A DNA stretch of 64,000 bases from Karstenula rhodostoma CBS 690.94 (GCA_010093485.1 MU001503.1:1137132-1201131); one strand, 5' to 3'; shown: positions 45,481-58,100, numbered from the stretch's first letter. The notes: generated by a model from the sequence alone, not told the origin. Program-made: numbers and translations.

Positions 45481-48305
45481 ATGAACCAAGGTAAGTCAGC
45501 CTTGAACACATCGCACTCCCTGTTCGGCGAGAGGCATATCCTCAGTCGTTTTCACGCGCGCCACACACCCACGCCCACGGCCGGCGCCCTTCTCCGCATT
45601 CTTCCACAAATTCCACATCCTGCCACCCCTTTCTTATATTGGCCCGCGAGCCTGCATCCTGTTTTCCTCGCCCCTTCTGTTTACCGCTACACACTGTGGG
45701 TCCGCTGTTCTCGCCTTCTACCCGCTGCTGTAGTGGCACTTTCGCACTCTGCACCCGATCGCGGAGCCTTGTGCGACCGTCCCACGCGTGCACTCATATC
45801 GTCGCCGGGTGCACGTTGTCCGTTTCTGTCCTACACCTTGCACAACGACACGCTGCCTGGCGCTCCTTGATTGGCTGACCCGCGAACCAAGCAGTCCTTC
45901 AACCGCCTCTGCCATTGGCATCGGAGAACCCTTTCTCTTCGGAGCAAGAATGCATCGATCACATTGGTGCTCATGCACATCATAGTTCCTTCACCGCTGG
46001 CGTTTCCGATCAGCTCAGGCGCGAAAGCACGCTGGGCCAGTCAGCGAACGGCATTCCGCTGAGCTCCATTTCAGGGAGATACACCTCTCATCGTCCCGAA
46101 GCCTCGTAAGTATCCCATCTCATTGGCTCTTTTCGTCCCGGTCGGCATGCCGGGCTCCGCAGTGTTGCCTTGTCCTGCGGCCCCCAGCCCATGCGCGCCT
46201 CGACGCCTCTGCGCTGGTGCTGCCCAAGCTCTGCCTTCCACGACCGCCGAAACAAACACGTCTTCGTCATGTCTCTTGTCACACACGTCCCGGACGCATG
46301 GTGCACCTAGCTCTTCCAGCGCGCTGGTCTGTCACATTGATCACACGACAAGGCTAGCGGCGATGCCCACATCGTCCCTGCCCTGGTTGCCAACTTACAC
46401 CGTACCACCTACTCGACGGTTACACATCACTATCGCTGGCATCACTTTGCCCCGATAACGTTGTTTTGTTGGGTTGACTAACTCTGCGCAAAGGTATCAA
46501 TCTAGTACGGCTCTTTCCGACACAGGATCGGGGTCTATCTCTGCCTCGCCCAGCTCCAACTCATCCTCGCAACTAGCCTACACATCTCTCGGCGCCTCCT
46601 CCAGCTATTTTCACAACCCTCTTCCCTTAGCAAACTATAATCCAGGGTACTACGCCCCCATGTCGTCGACTCGACGGACATCCATGATGTACGTAGCCGT
46701 TTGTGGCCCCCTTGTACATGTAAAACCTTGACCGTATTGCATGACAGCTGACAACAACACGGTAGGACTGAGCCTTCACCATCGGTTATGCTGCCTCCAG
46801 CACGATCACCAGGGATGGGTAACTCCGTGTCACCGTCCATGGGTGCCTCGGCCAGGGATAATTATACTACATCTACACCAGGCTTGTCTCGACATCCACA
46901 CGCACTCTCACCTCGCCATTCCAACGGCCCCCGTTACGGTTCTCTTCCCGAGACACCCAGGAGTGTTGTTTCTGCCACCATGCCTTTGAACACATCGTAT
47001 TCCAGCCTATCCATGGGTGGCTATGGGTCTCAGGGTGACCGTAATGAGGGAACCCCTCCCTTCAACAGCCAAGAGGATTACTGCAACCTCATCTGCGATG
47101 GGTCCAAGATCACACCAAGCATCGACGCGAAGATCGAAAAAGGGTTCTTCATGTCCAGTGACGGTGTCTGGACCTGCTACCGAAGGAACTACTTTTCCGT
47201 CAACGTGCACTATGACCTACATCCGTGGATAAACAACGGTCGTCTTTACTTGGATCAGGGCGGAGGCAAGTCCCAGGAACAAGTGCAGTCAATGGCTGTG
47301 TCGCTGGCCGCAGCGGTGGACGGTTCTGGTGGAAAGACCATTGAGCTGATCCAACATACGCCCAAACGCGACAAGGGACCACAGTTGCAGATGAAGAAGG
47401 AGCTACTCTCACCAATGCCTCCTGGAAAAAATCACGAGCACAGCAGCTACGGCCTCAGCACATTCCACCCGTCCAATCAAACAGCCGGCTTCTTGCTTCC
47501 TCTTCAGGCCGAACCGGATTCTTCCCAGGCGTACTCGCCCACCAGCCACACGCAAAACAACTATCAGCACGGGTTCGAGCGCATACAGTTCAAGTCGGCT
47601 ACGGCTAACAACGGCAAGCGTCGAGCCCAACAACAATACTTCCACCTGATCGTCGAGCTCTGGGCAAACGTCCAAAGTCCCAGGGATAACGATCCTCGCT
47701 GGGTCAAAGTGGCTGCGCGTGCGTCTCATCCGGTCGTGGTTCGCGGGCGATCACCAAGTCACTATTCAAACGAAGGCCCACACAATGCGGGCGCCTCTCG
47801 AGGTGCAGGCAGCGGTGGTGGTCCAGGGCAAGGGCCCCATGGATACGGTGCGAATGGCACCCAATACACCACCACCTATCGTAACGGCCTGGCTGGTGGC
47901 GGATCATCTGGACTTGGCGGTGGGATGTACAGAGGTACCACCTACTCGCTGGACCCAAGCCCCCTGGGTAGCCATTCCGTGAGCTCTGCAAGTTCGCTCA
48001 GTGGCGGCCCAGTGGAGAACTTCGTGGGCGACCATCACATGGCAGAGGACGAAGACAGCAAGATGATACAATCGCACAACGACTACCAGTACTACCCGGC
48101 CCCAATCTTTGAGGCAATACAGCCTAAAGTCGAAACCACAATGCCTCCAAGTCTCGACAGAAGAATTAAGGAGGAGTACCCCGTTTCGACTGGCCTAGGT
48201 GCCTCATGGCAAGTCGGAGGATGCGGTCGCTTCCAAGGCATGGAGACGAGCCGTGGTTATTACCCCGACGTACATGCGCAGCATGCGCATGCCGCAGGCT
48301 ACTGA
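45481..48305 (+). CDS. Ndt80/PhoG-domain transcription factor, VIB-1/XprG-like
   Basis: Four exons: 45481-45490, 45895-46105, 46494-46688 and 46766-48305, with introns of 404, 388 and 77 nt. All joins keep frame and give 651 aa. The first coding exon is only 10 nt (Met-Asn-Gln plus one base), joined to a segment containing ENPFSSEQECIDHIGAHAHH. An Ndt80/PhoG DNA-binding domain of the p53-like Ig fold spans about residues 237-470: FNSQEDYCNLICDGSKITPS, KGFFMSSDGVWTCYRRNYFS, FERIQFKSATANNGKRRAQQ, QYFHLIVELWANV, and ASHPVVVRGRSPSHY. A Gly-rich linker and an acidic, Tyr-rich C-terminal region follow. VIB-1 and XprG control extracellular protease production, carbon/nitrogen starvation responses and heterokaryon-incompatibility death. 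The protein is expected in the nucleus. The long upstream region and long introns suggest leader-level control. Confidence 0.9.
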
Positions 48306-49471
48306 TGAGGGAGCGCCCTTCATCCCGATTTGTCATGACTGTTGGCCGGGTCTCGACAATACGCTGCCCTGGGCTCGTCCAAGCGCATCGAAGCTGGTTT
48401 CGGAGATGCCCTCCACACAGTCCCCGCCCCATACCCAGCAACGACACCGACTTCTACAACATGTTCTAACATCATATTTTAATTCGATGGGTAACGAGCG
48501 ATGACCCGCCTCAGCCAATGGCACCCTCGCATGGCCCGAACCACGCACGGACACCATTTCTCGTGGGTTAACACCAAGGGCAAGCGGGCGGCATGAAGGA
48601 AGCGCGCAGGGTGCGAGGAGCGGCTCTATGCACGCGCATCACGGCGCCTGCTTCGCTCAAGAGTCTGCTTCGCTCTTTACCCCGCCCACTCCTGGGCACT
48701 TTGATTTGTTCCTTTTTTCACTCATCGGCATTTTTATTCCTGCACAAGCGCTTGTCACGTCACGACCTGATGACCTGCATGAGCGACCCTTTCAACACTT
48801 CCACATATCACCTGTTTTCTTGTCTCGTATTGTCTTAATGTTTCATTACTTATCAGGGTTGCGCATCCACACGGATGCAATAGGCGTTTTTTCGGTGGCT
48901 AGGCGAACTGGAATCTACGGCAATGTATGGAATTGGCGTCTCTGGAATGGATGTATGCACGGGCTGCATATGGAGCATTGGTAAAAAAAAAACACGGGAC
49001 GGACATACCCTTTTTCTTATGCCACAGTCATCGGGCGTGAGCGGCCTGCCGCATCGCCCGGTGGACAGGGCTCGGTTCATGGAATGTACGAATGACGGGT
49101 CACGGGTCACGGGTCACGGTTTAAGGTTGGCGCAAGACAGTTGGAGACGGGAACGAGGAGAAGAGGTGGATGACGACCAAGTGCTAATGATGGTGGCCTT
49201 GTCCATGTATAATTATATAGTCTCAAAAGCGTGTGTAGTTTGAATTGAGCAGGCGGCCCTTCTCCTTAGCATGGTCAAGCTGTCTGTTGTGATGTGTGCT
49301 ATGGGTGAGGTAAAGGGAAGCTACGACTAGCTCCCGCCGGCTCGCGGAAGCGCCATTCCGCAGCGCCGGTCATCGCTCGCGAAAACCTTCGAAGCACAAC
49401 ACGCTGTCGTCATCCCCACCACCCCCACGCAGCCAGACACACTCGACGCACACGCGCGCGACTCCTCATAT
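48306..49471. other. Intergenic region, 1.2 kb
   Basis: 3' flank of the Ndt80-type gene and promoter of the SRP receptor gene. It contains a small direct repeat of GGGTCAC at about 49097-49117 (three copies). Nothing else was recognised. Confidence 0.45.
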
Positions 49472-50479
49472 ATGGCGTGGTACGACGAGGACAGCTGGGC
49501 CACGGCGGCCTTTGCCCCGAAGGGCTCGACCATCGCCGCCACATTTCTGCTCGCCGTGCTGCTCCCGATCCTGCTGCACCAGTTCATCTACCGCAAAGTG
49601 ACACCCACATCGCTACCCTCGTTTCTGCTTATTGGCCCCAGCGGAGGGGGCAAGACGGCATTCCTCACTCTGGTGCGTTCTCCATATCTTTGCAGCGCGC
49701 AATGCCCCTCGTGACTTCTCTACCTGCCTGGGAAGCCACCCCCCTCCAAGCGCCCTTCATTCGTCTCCTCACTCGGCTCGTGACTGATTCAATCTCAGAC
49801 GGAGCGCAAAGCTGTGGCGCAGACACATACTTCCACCGCGCCCCTGGCTGTCGAGGTCCTCCTCCCTGAAGACCACACGCCCCAGTCGTCACACTACCGC
49901 TCGCTGGGCGACCCAGCATATGAGCGGTCACGCCGCTTCCAACTTAATGACACCCCTGGCCACGGCAAGCTGCGCCAATTTGCGACGAACCAGCTAGCCA
50001 ACCCTACCAATGTCCGCGGGATCATCTTCATCGTTGATGCCGCGTCGGTCGCCGAGGAGGCAGGCCTCAACGAAAGCGCAGAGTACCTGCACGACGTTTT
50101 GTTGGCCTTGCAGAAGCGGTATACAGGGGCCACCACTAGCAAGGGACCCAAGGAGATCCCCGTGCTGATAGCTGCAAACAAGCTGGATCTATTCACGGCA
50201 CTCCCACCGCATCTTGTCGCGCAACAGCTGGAGAAAGCCATCTCGGATGTCAGGAAGAGCCGGGCAAAGGGCCTGAAGGATTCTGGACCTGCCTTGGACG
50301 GTGAAGACGACAGCTTGGATGAGGAGAGGGAGTGGCTAGGCGAGGGCGGCGAGGGTAGCTTCGAGTTTGCCCAGATGGAGGAAGTGGGGATAACCGTGAC
50401 TGTGCAAGGCGGCAATGTGATTGGCGGGGACGGTGCGGATGTGAAGAGCTGGTACGAATGGATCGCTGCGCAATTGTGA
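49472..50479 (+). CDS. srp102: Signal recognition particle receptor subunit beta
   Basis: Two exons: 49472-49672 and 49799-50479, with a 126-nt intron in phase 0. The product is 293 aa. One N-terminal membrane segment (residues about 21-38, IAATFLLAVLLPILLHQF) precedes an Arf-like GTPase domain. The P-loop GPSGGGKT lies at 55-62, the switch II DTPGH at 118-122, and the base-specificity NKLD at 194-197. A long acidic insertion (DGEDDSLDEEREWLGEGGEG) lies before the last strand VTVQGGNV. SR-beta anchors SR-alpha at the ER membrane so that ribosome-SRP complexes dock on the translocon. The insertion length fits fungal members. The intron falls just after the P-loop. This is a housekeeping gene with no functional link to its neighbours. 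Confidence 0.93.
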
Positions 50480-52719
50480 TAGAGCCGTATTGGTTCGAAA
50501 CTCGCCTTGCGAATCAGCCTTACCCGTGTCCCGTGGGATTCAGCTCCGTGCTCAAGCATCATCACCGCTCCCACTCACCGGTTACCACTGGTGCGGGAAG
50601 TGGATTACATTACATTCGCTCTCGGCCGGACGACAAATGGACAACCGATCCACGTCTTCTCTGGTTGAGTAGCCATCATCCCCTCCCTACGGCCACATTG
50701 CAGGTGTCTAGGGTTGATACAACGAATCGGGTTGCAGGAGCTACCTATACTACAATCAAATGATGACAAGAACCAGCACCTCTGCGCTGGAATCATTACA
50801 CCGCATGTTTTACCACAGCTCGGGGTCCAGCGATGGTGATAAGATGCGACGTCTGACGTGCGGTGCGCTATTCTGCTCGTTTGCCCTATGACGATCAAGT
50901 ATGGCCGTAGGGCTAAGCAAACCGGTGGGACCCAAACTTCAGCCCTATAGCCACGAATCAGCAACCCTGCCCCTGCTCCACCAAGTTCCCCGTCTGAGTC
51001 TGCTTTGGGCATAAGGCTGATTGCTTACATCCCCGACTCAGGGTCATAGTCAACTTTTGTGTTTCATTGGTGTACGTATACGATTGGATCAGCGATTTGG
51101 TCTTTTTGCTACGGCTATGTATGTATGCTCTCACTGCAAGACGTTTGGCATAGGTCAAGACGGGCCGAATCGGCCATCCCGCGCTGGCGAACGCGTCAAA
51201 ACTGCCCAGGGTCAAACAGCGGCACAGCGAGGTGTGGGACCTTCCGAAGCCAGTCAGCTGACCCGGTCATGACCTCGCGATCCTCTCAAAAACCGAGCCC
51301 GACCGCGTGGAGGAGCGCGGTGCGGCAGGATCTCTCACCCTCGTGTCGGTGAGACATTCCGAGGCAGAGCTCATAGCACGGGGCTCAGCAAGGCTCGAGT
51401 CAGGACAGAGCAGATCATATGTACCGTTTGGGAAGTGTTCCGTAGCCTCCGCATCCTTCCCTTCCCGTTTCCCGTTGAGGTAGGGGTAGGGTGGTGCTGA
51501 TCAGTGGCGCGCGCATCAGCTTATGACAGGGGCAGCACGCACGAGGCAGGGGTGGGGCGAAAGAAGGTTCGGCAAGTACCTAGGGCGTACCTGGTGGTGG
51601 TGAATAGTGCAGATAAGATGTTGGGCATGTTTGTGTGTGTTTGAAGACACGATATGCAGGCGCTGGTAGACGACGGTTTTGCGGTCGTCGCATGGTCATT
51701 TGCCATGTAGATAACATGGTATGAATGCAAGTTTGCAGTCAGCACACCACTACCGTGGAATACGCCGTCCCCTAACGTCAATTCGGACCTGGCCCTGCGA
51801 AGGCGGTGTCGTGGTGGGTGGGGGCGTAAACGACGGACTCTGTCGCTATCCCTGCTTGCTACAGGCAACTTCATCTATCTCTCTGCAGGACGGACGCCTC
51901 TAGGGCATACCTAGAACAGGTACGTGCGCGTGTAGACGCCCTTTTTCGGGCAATTCAGCATCTGCCGTCGAAACTAGGGGCGACTCTACCATGCCGTTTG
52001 TAGGATGGTTGGGACGCGGAGTCTTTATAGGGGTACCTTTTTTGCGCCGGCGAAAAGGGTAGCAGAGCCTTTCCCGCTGCCGTATCACCATGGGTTGCGG
52101 CGCGGATCACTAGGTGCGAAGGGGTCTTTGGAGAGCTGGGACGGGTGGCGTTGGGGTGCTGCGTGGGAGGATTGTGCTACATTTGATGCGGGAGGGTGGA
52201 CGTCGGCGGTTGGGGAAGTGCCGGGTGTGGGGTGGTGAGGTTGGAGGGCTGTGTGCTTGCCAAGGGGGAGGGTCTAAACTGTTATAGTATCTCTTACTGG
52301 GTCTTGTCAGGCTGTTGGGAGGGCGTTCATGATGGTGTTCGTGGTGCCACCGTGGTGCTCGCCATAGGGCTGAAGATGTGCCGCAAGCGGTATAGCGCGG
52401 GCGGGCGGTCAACCGAGGCGTGTGGATCGGCTAGTGGCGGGACAAGGTGCAAAGACGACGCAGGGTCGAAAGACTGTTTTTTGACAGCTTGCGCTTGGGA
52501 AGGTGGAGATTGCGTGACTATGTTCCTCTAAGCCTTGCTTCCTACACAACGTGATTTGAAGGCTAGTGCACTTGTGTGTGGACGGACTTCGTTGAAAAGC
52601 TGGACAAGTGCCCCGCCGCCACCCAAGTTACTTACACCCGTCACGGTCGAGGAAGGCTTCTCACACCACCACACCACAGCAGAGTTTCCAGCAGAGCTCG
52701 CAGCACACAACCACCCGCC
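50480..52719. other. Intergenic region, 2.2 kb
   Basis: Frames on both strands are short and unrecognised. The part just before the CBS start codon is CA-rich (CACACCACCACACCACAGC), a usual fungal leader. No repeat or element was seen. Confidence 0.4.
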
Positions 52720-54350
52720 ATGTCTACCACAACGCGCCCCGCGATCCCGCCCGTCGTCATGGACAACATCACACAGCAGATCGGCAACACGCCGCTCGTG
52801 CGGCTCAACAAGATCCCGCAGTCCCTCGGCATCACCGCCACCGTCTACGCCAAACTCGAGATGTTCAACGCAGGCGGCAGCGTCAAGGACCGCATTGCGC
52901 TCCGCATGGTCGAGGCCGCCGAGAAGAGCGGCCGCATCAAGCCCGGCGACACGCTCATCGAGCCCACGTCGGGCAACACGGGCATCGGGCTCGCGCTGGT
53001 CGGCGCGGTCAAGGGGTACAAGATTGTCATCACGCTGCCGGAGAAGATGAGCCCGGAGAAGGTGGCGGTGCTGAAGGCGCTGGGCGCCGAGGTTGTGCGC
53101 ACGCCGACGAGCGCCGCGTGGGATAGTCCCGAGAGCCATATCGGCGTGGCGAGGAAGTTGGTCAAGGAGCTGCCGAATGCGCATATCCTCGACCAATACA
53201 CCAACGAAGACAACCCGCTTGCGCACGAGCACGGGACTGCCGAGGAGATCTGGGAGCAGACGGACGGCAAGGTCACGGCGATTGTGGCGGGCGCTGGTAC
53301 GGGCGGCACGGTGACGGGCATCGCCCACGGCATCCACAAGCACAACAGGGATGTCAAGATCATCGCAGCAGATCCCCAGGGGAGTATCCTTGCGCTGCCG
53401 GAGGTGCTGAATGATGAGTTCAAAGACAAGCCGTACAAGGTGGAAGGAATCGGGTACGACTTCATACCCGACGTGCTGGAGCGAAAGATCGTGGATAAGT
53501 GGTACAAGACGGATGACCGGACGGCGTTCCAGTACGCGCGGAGGCTGATCTCGGAGGAGGGTATCCTCTGCGGCGGGAGCAGCGGGAGCGCGATGGACGC
53601 GGCGGTCAAAGCGATCCAAGAGCTCAATCTAGGCGAGAACGACGTCGTAGTGGTCGTCTGCCCGGATTCCATCCGCAGCTATCTCAGCAAGGTACTTCCC
53701 CCCATCACCCCAGACCCTCCACCCATACGCATGCATACTAACACTCAACCTAGTTCGTCGACGACGACTGGCTCGCGGCCAACTCCCTCCTCCCCCCCAC
53801 ACCCCCCATAACCCGCACCACGACCCCAACCCACACGCGGCGCACCTCGCTCACCAAAGACGCCTTCGCGGACGCCACCATCGCCGCCCTCCGCCTCAAA
53901 CCCATCACCACGATCCCCACCACCGCCCCCTGCTCCGAAGCCATCGAAACCATGCGCGAAAAAGGCTTCGACCAGCTCCCCGTCTCGCTCTACTCGTCGG
54001 GCAAACCGCGTCTCGTCGGCCTCCTCACGCTGGGCAACGTCCTCTCGTACCTCTCTTCTGGGCGCGCTTCGGGCGACACGCCCGTGCAGGACGTCATGTT
54101 TGACTTCCGGAAGCTGGAGGAGGTGGTCAAGGATCTTGGACGGCTTAGTCTCGAGGGCGCGGGGAAGGAGATTGGACGCCAGTTTGTGGAGATTACGACG
54201 GAGACGAAACTGGTGGATTTGATGCGGTTTTTCGAGTGGAATGCGGCGGCGGTGGTGACGGAGAGGGTGGGCGGGGAGTTGGTGCCGAAGGCGGTGGTTA
54301 CGAAGGTGGATTTGTTGAGTTGGATGGTTAGGCAGGGGAAGGGGGAGTAG
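52720..54350 (+). CDS. cys4: Cystathionine beta-synthase
   Basis: Two exons: 52720-53691 and 53754-54350, with a 62-nt intron in phase 0. The product is 522 aa, close to yeast Cys4 (507). The fold-type II PLP domain has the Schiff-base Lys in GGSVKDR (Lys57), the substrate loop PTSGNTGIG (82-90), the phosphate-binding loop GTGGTVTG (193-200), and GGSSGSA (285-291). The haem-binding N-terminal extension of animal enzymes is absent, as in yeast. The second exon encodes a hydrophilic Thr/Pro-rich linker and a Bateman module of two CBS domains (about residues 355-522; for example KGFDQLPVSLYSSGKPRLVG and AAAVVTERVGG). The enzyme condenses serine and homocysteine into cystathionine in the reverse transsulfuration pathway. 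The first exon is strongly GC3-biased, consistent with high expression. Confidence 0.95.
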
Positions 54351-54590
54351 GTGGGCGTGAAGTTGGGGGTGTGGGGGGCATAGCATGGCGTTTGGGCCGG
54401 CGTTTTTCCATCGAGTTAGACCGCGAGGTAGATTGACTTCAACATTAATCGAGGGTTATCACACTTTATGCAATTGAATGGTGATGTCCTCCATCACTGT
54501 ACTGTTTAGCTTATGTCAGCCATCCATCCATCCCTCGTGATGCTTAAAAGCTCGATGAAGCGCGTGGGTTGGGGCGCACTTGACTTTGAG
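54351..54590. other. 3' flank of the CBS gene
   Basis: Short non-coding stretch between the CBS stop codon and the first recognisable unit of the degenerate array. Nothing else was seen. Confidence 0.4.
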
Positions 54591-55850
54591 TTTTCGCTGG
54601 GGACTAAAAAAAGATGCGAGCAGATGGATGTGGTGGACGCTGGGGACTAAAAGAAGATGGGGAAAGATAGATGTGGTGGGGTGTGGTTTGTGGGTGCCGC
54701 AGAAGGTCTACCATGAATACTGCGGTGCGCCGTTCCCGTTCCAAAAAGACAAACCACATCAACGCTATGGTTTGGCGTGGAAAGCGGGGACTACAACTTA
54801 CAAGTCGGCGATCTCATGCGGTGTGCTCCGTGGCAGACTCAAACACGTGGTTCGCGACATCATGCGGTGTGGGCACTGCTGGGGACTTGAACGGTTGAAC
54901 AACGGACTAATGCGGCGTGTGTGTGGGGGGTCTGGGCACTGAAATGATGCCAGCTCAAGGTTCATGTGGCGTGGGTGCGTGGTGCGCGATAGCGACGCTT
55001 GAAAAGTAGCCAACTACAGCTTGATGTGGTGTGGTGTGGGAAAACGACGAAACCGGCTCATCGCCCACGGAATGTGGTGGGCGGGGGAGCGACGCAAAAA
55101 CATATTTCACCAACACCATGGCGCGCGGTATGGGGACGCAAAGGCAGAGAGTAGAGAGCGATGTGGTGGTTTGGAGTGTGTGGGACACTAAAATGAACTG
55201 AACTGCTGATGTGCTGCGTGGAGTGCGGGACCAAAGGTGGTGGAAAGATAGCAAATGGAGTGCTCCGTCCCTGGATGGATGGTTAGAACGTGAGATCGAC
55301 TATAGTATGCGGGACGCTTTCTCTGGATCGAACACAAAGGACAGAGCTATTATGTGTCGTCTGGGACGACGAAAACGATAACTCGACCGGCATGGGCTGT
55401 GGTTTTCCGGGACTCAAAAGTTCGTGACTCCCAGGGTATGTTCTGCCCCCGCGATGGAGATGAGAAAACCGGAGGATGCGCACACGTGGAGTGCGGATTC
55501 ATGAAAGACCGAAATATGAATACGATACCATCATGCAGTGCGTAGAGTGTGCAGACTCAAAGTAACCCTGTTAGCCCACCATATGTGTGGTCTGGAGGGA
55601 CTGAAAAGATCACCGCCGAGACGCCATGGATTGTGGTCTGGAGGGACTCGAAAATTCCCACAAGATAAGAAATGGTCTGCCCTCTGTGGGACACGAGAAA
55701 AAAATGATGCTTGACTTCATGGAAAGCGGCTCTAGGCACGACTGAAACAGAAAGAAGATCTAGCTATGCGGTGCTCCGTCCCTGGGGTCTCCAAACAGGT
55801 CTGATGTCATACCATGTGGTGTGTTGAGTGTGCGGTTCCGCTAGCTCTAC
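54591..55850. repeat. Degenerate tandem array, about 47-bp period, about 26 units
   Basis: Reading by eye, a core of the form GGGACT-(C/G/A)AAAA recurs at 54598, 54642, 54785, 54880, 55038 (weak), 55133, 55182, 55227, 55311, 55363, 55409, 55597, 55643, 55688, 55738 (weak) and 55784, with weaker versions between. Spacings are mostly 42-52 bp. About 20-25 bp before each core lies an ATG(T/C)GGTGTG-like box, for example at 54813, 54862, 55024, 55160, 55645 and 55766. GTGCTCCGTCCCTGG occurs nearly unchanged in two distant units (near 55259 and 55770). Units diverge strongly from one another, so this is an old minisatellite. No open frame runs through it. Confidence 0.65.
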
Positions 55851-56174
55851 AGCTTAGTAACAGCAAATCCCTCAGCGGGCCCAGCTGAGTTCAATGCTCA
55901 TGCCTTTTCGAGGAGTGAAAATTGCGGGTTTACACCGTTGGTCGTGGCTTGAGGTACCCGAAGATATACGTACGATACGACCTCTCAGATGGGAGAAAGG
56001 CTGTATGCACAGGAAACGAATGTATCTATGGCAAGAACTTTTAGCGCAAGAATAAAGATTGATTACTTTCACTATATCCCATTCGCACCCACCAAAGCAC
56101 TAATGTTCAATTTACCCCCAAAGCATCCACTCACCCAACAAACAACACTACGATCCCGCAAGAGAGGTTCTATC
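55851..56174. other. 3' flank of the secreted PAN-like gene
   Basis: AT-richer, non-coding stretch between the tandem array and the stop codon of the minus-strand gene. Nothing recognised. Confidence 0.45.
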
Positions 56175-58045
56175 CTAGAAGGAGGAAGCGGCACTCGGGC
56201 AAGTGGTGACTGCGGCCGTCACCGTTGCCGTGCTCGTCGAAAAGCTCGTCGAGTCCGCGGTGACAGTCGCGGTGATCAAGGACTGATGTCAGGTTAGTGC
56301 GCGACTCCATGCGATTCTCATGAACGGCAGACTCACCGTGGTGGTAGACACGCCGCTCTCGGAAGCAGTTACAGTGGTGATGCCAGACGGGGAAGCAGTG
56401 ACAGTGGTAGTGCCAGACGGCGAAGCTGTGGTGGTGCTGAGGCTGGTTAGCATGTATTTCTTGTGTGTGTGGGGTCGCCTACGCAGTAACGGTGGACGCG
56501 ACCGTAGTCGTCTCTGATACCGTGGTCGTCGTCGTGATGTATGTCTCGTCAGGCGCATAGGCGATGCCTCCGGCCCTCTTGTCCAACGTCTTGGACTTCA
56601 GGACTGGAGTCTGACCCGCTACATCGGACCCGCTGCGGACGACGCGCTTGCGGTGGAGCTTGAACTTAGCAGCCCCCGTAGGTGCGGTGCATTCGGAGAG
56701 TTGGAGTGCGCCCCAGACGTTGTCGTCCGTGCGGATGGCGGAGGTGCTGCCCTTCTTGTAACAGCCTCCACTGATGACCCAGGAGACAGTGATGCAACCA
56801 GCAGTGGTGTCGCAGTCGTCGATACAGGCAGCAAAGCTGTTCTGGGTGGAAAAGCCGTTGGGCACTTCGAGGAGTCAGTATGGTGGATTGGAGCGGTGAA
56901 AGAAGACTTACAGTCGCCTCCATAACGATCAGTAGAGCACTCGATAATATACTGAGCACCGCAGCTGCTGGTGTATATAGATTTGTCATTCTCAGGGCAC
57001 TGCGGCGCTCCCGTCACCGGTGTGGGGGTTACCACCGTTGTCGTGGAAGTTGGGCTGTCTGCATCAGTGGTGGAAACGATTGTTGAGGAGCTTGGAGTAG
57101 CTTGAGTAGTTGAGCTCGGGATAGACTGTATGGAAGAGCTCGATTCAACCGAGGAGGTCGAAGAGGTCGAAGAAGTGACAACAGTCGACGAAGTCGAATT
57201 AGTTGTAGTGGTTGGTGACACGAGAGCGGTTGACGATGTTGACGAAGTCGAGGAAGCTGTGGAAGATGCAGCAGTCGACGATTCGGACGAAGTGGAAGAT
57301 GTCGACGATTCGGATGTTGTAGTGCTTGAGGAAATCACCACGGGAGGGCCCGAGGTGGTCGTTGATGAGCAAGAAGAGACAGTGTTCGTCTCCGTAATAG
57401 TGACCGCAGTGGTCCCGCCCACAACATTCGTCGTGGTTACAGTAGTGCTTGGGGTATACGCAGTTTGGGTCGAGGAAGGACCGCCTGAAGCGGTGACAGT
57501 TGTAGCAAATCCGCCTGCCCATGCGAACAATGTTAGTATGTTGCATGGTCCATGGGCAAGGTACAAGGGGGATTGCACGCACCATCTACCGTGGAGGTAG
57601 AAGCAAATTCTCCGTCAACCGTGCTAGTCTGCGTCGCAATTTCAATCACAGTAGCTGTGTTTGTGGTTGTTGCCGCAGCCGGGCTCGGTCCAAAAGATGC
57701 AGTGAACGGGATTGGTGCCGTGTTTGCATTGCCCGTATATCCCTGAAAAGTTACGGTCAACTTGCCATCAGGGATCTCAGTAACAGGTGCTCCGGTACAT
57801 AAGATGCCTGTGGAAGATTCAGCCGCCAAAAATTGACACGTCTTGGTGTACCCAGCAGCAGTATTCTGGATGATCGGAGTGAATTCGGGGATGGAGTTCA
57901 CTCCGTAGCAGGTCGAAGTAGACTGCAGATAGTTCATCTGCAAACCAAAGTAGTCGGAGGTGTGAGGCTCGACATAATTGAAGATCGGAGCCTGACCACT
58001 GACCTGGGCAACGAGCCCAGGTGCGACAAAAGAGCAGCCTGACAT
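56175..58045 (-). CDS. Secreted Ser/Thr-rich protein with PAN/apple-like Cys domain
   Basis: Five minus-strand exons: 58045-57583, 57514-56912, 56864-56483, 56436-56337 and 56282-56175, with introns of 68, 47, 46 and 54 nt. All joins keep frame and give 551 aa. The N-terminal domain (about 1-125) has paired Cys and aromatic positions such as CYGVNSIPEFTP and CQFLAAE. A Ser/Thr mucin-like stretch follows (about 150-320). Then comes a Cys-rich segment: CPENDKSIYTSSCGAQY, ECSTDRYGGDLPNG, FAACIDDCDTTAGC and VSWVISGGCYKKG. This fits the PAN/apple-like fold of fungal wall proteins. The C-terminal part is basic, then Thr-rich with SPSGTTTVTA repeats. No GPI tail is visible. The start is the first ATG, only 60 bp below a TATA box; its hydrophobic leader is weak, so the true start may differ. 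Confidence 0.75.
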
Positions 58046-58100
58046 TGTGAGAGGTAGCAGGAATGGTGGGATCTTAACTCTCGATTGCACCCTGTGCTAC

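Noticed and set aside
54591..55850. CRISPR-like spacing of the tandem array
   Set aside because: Units are not identical and there are no unique spacers of constant length between exact repeats. The genome is eukaryotic.
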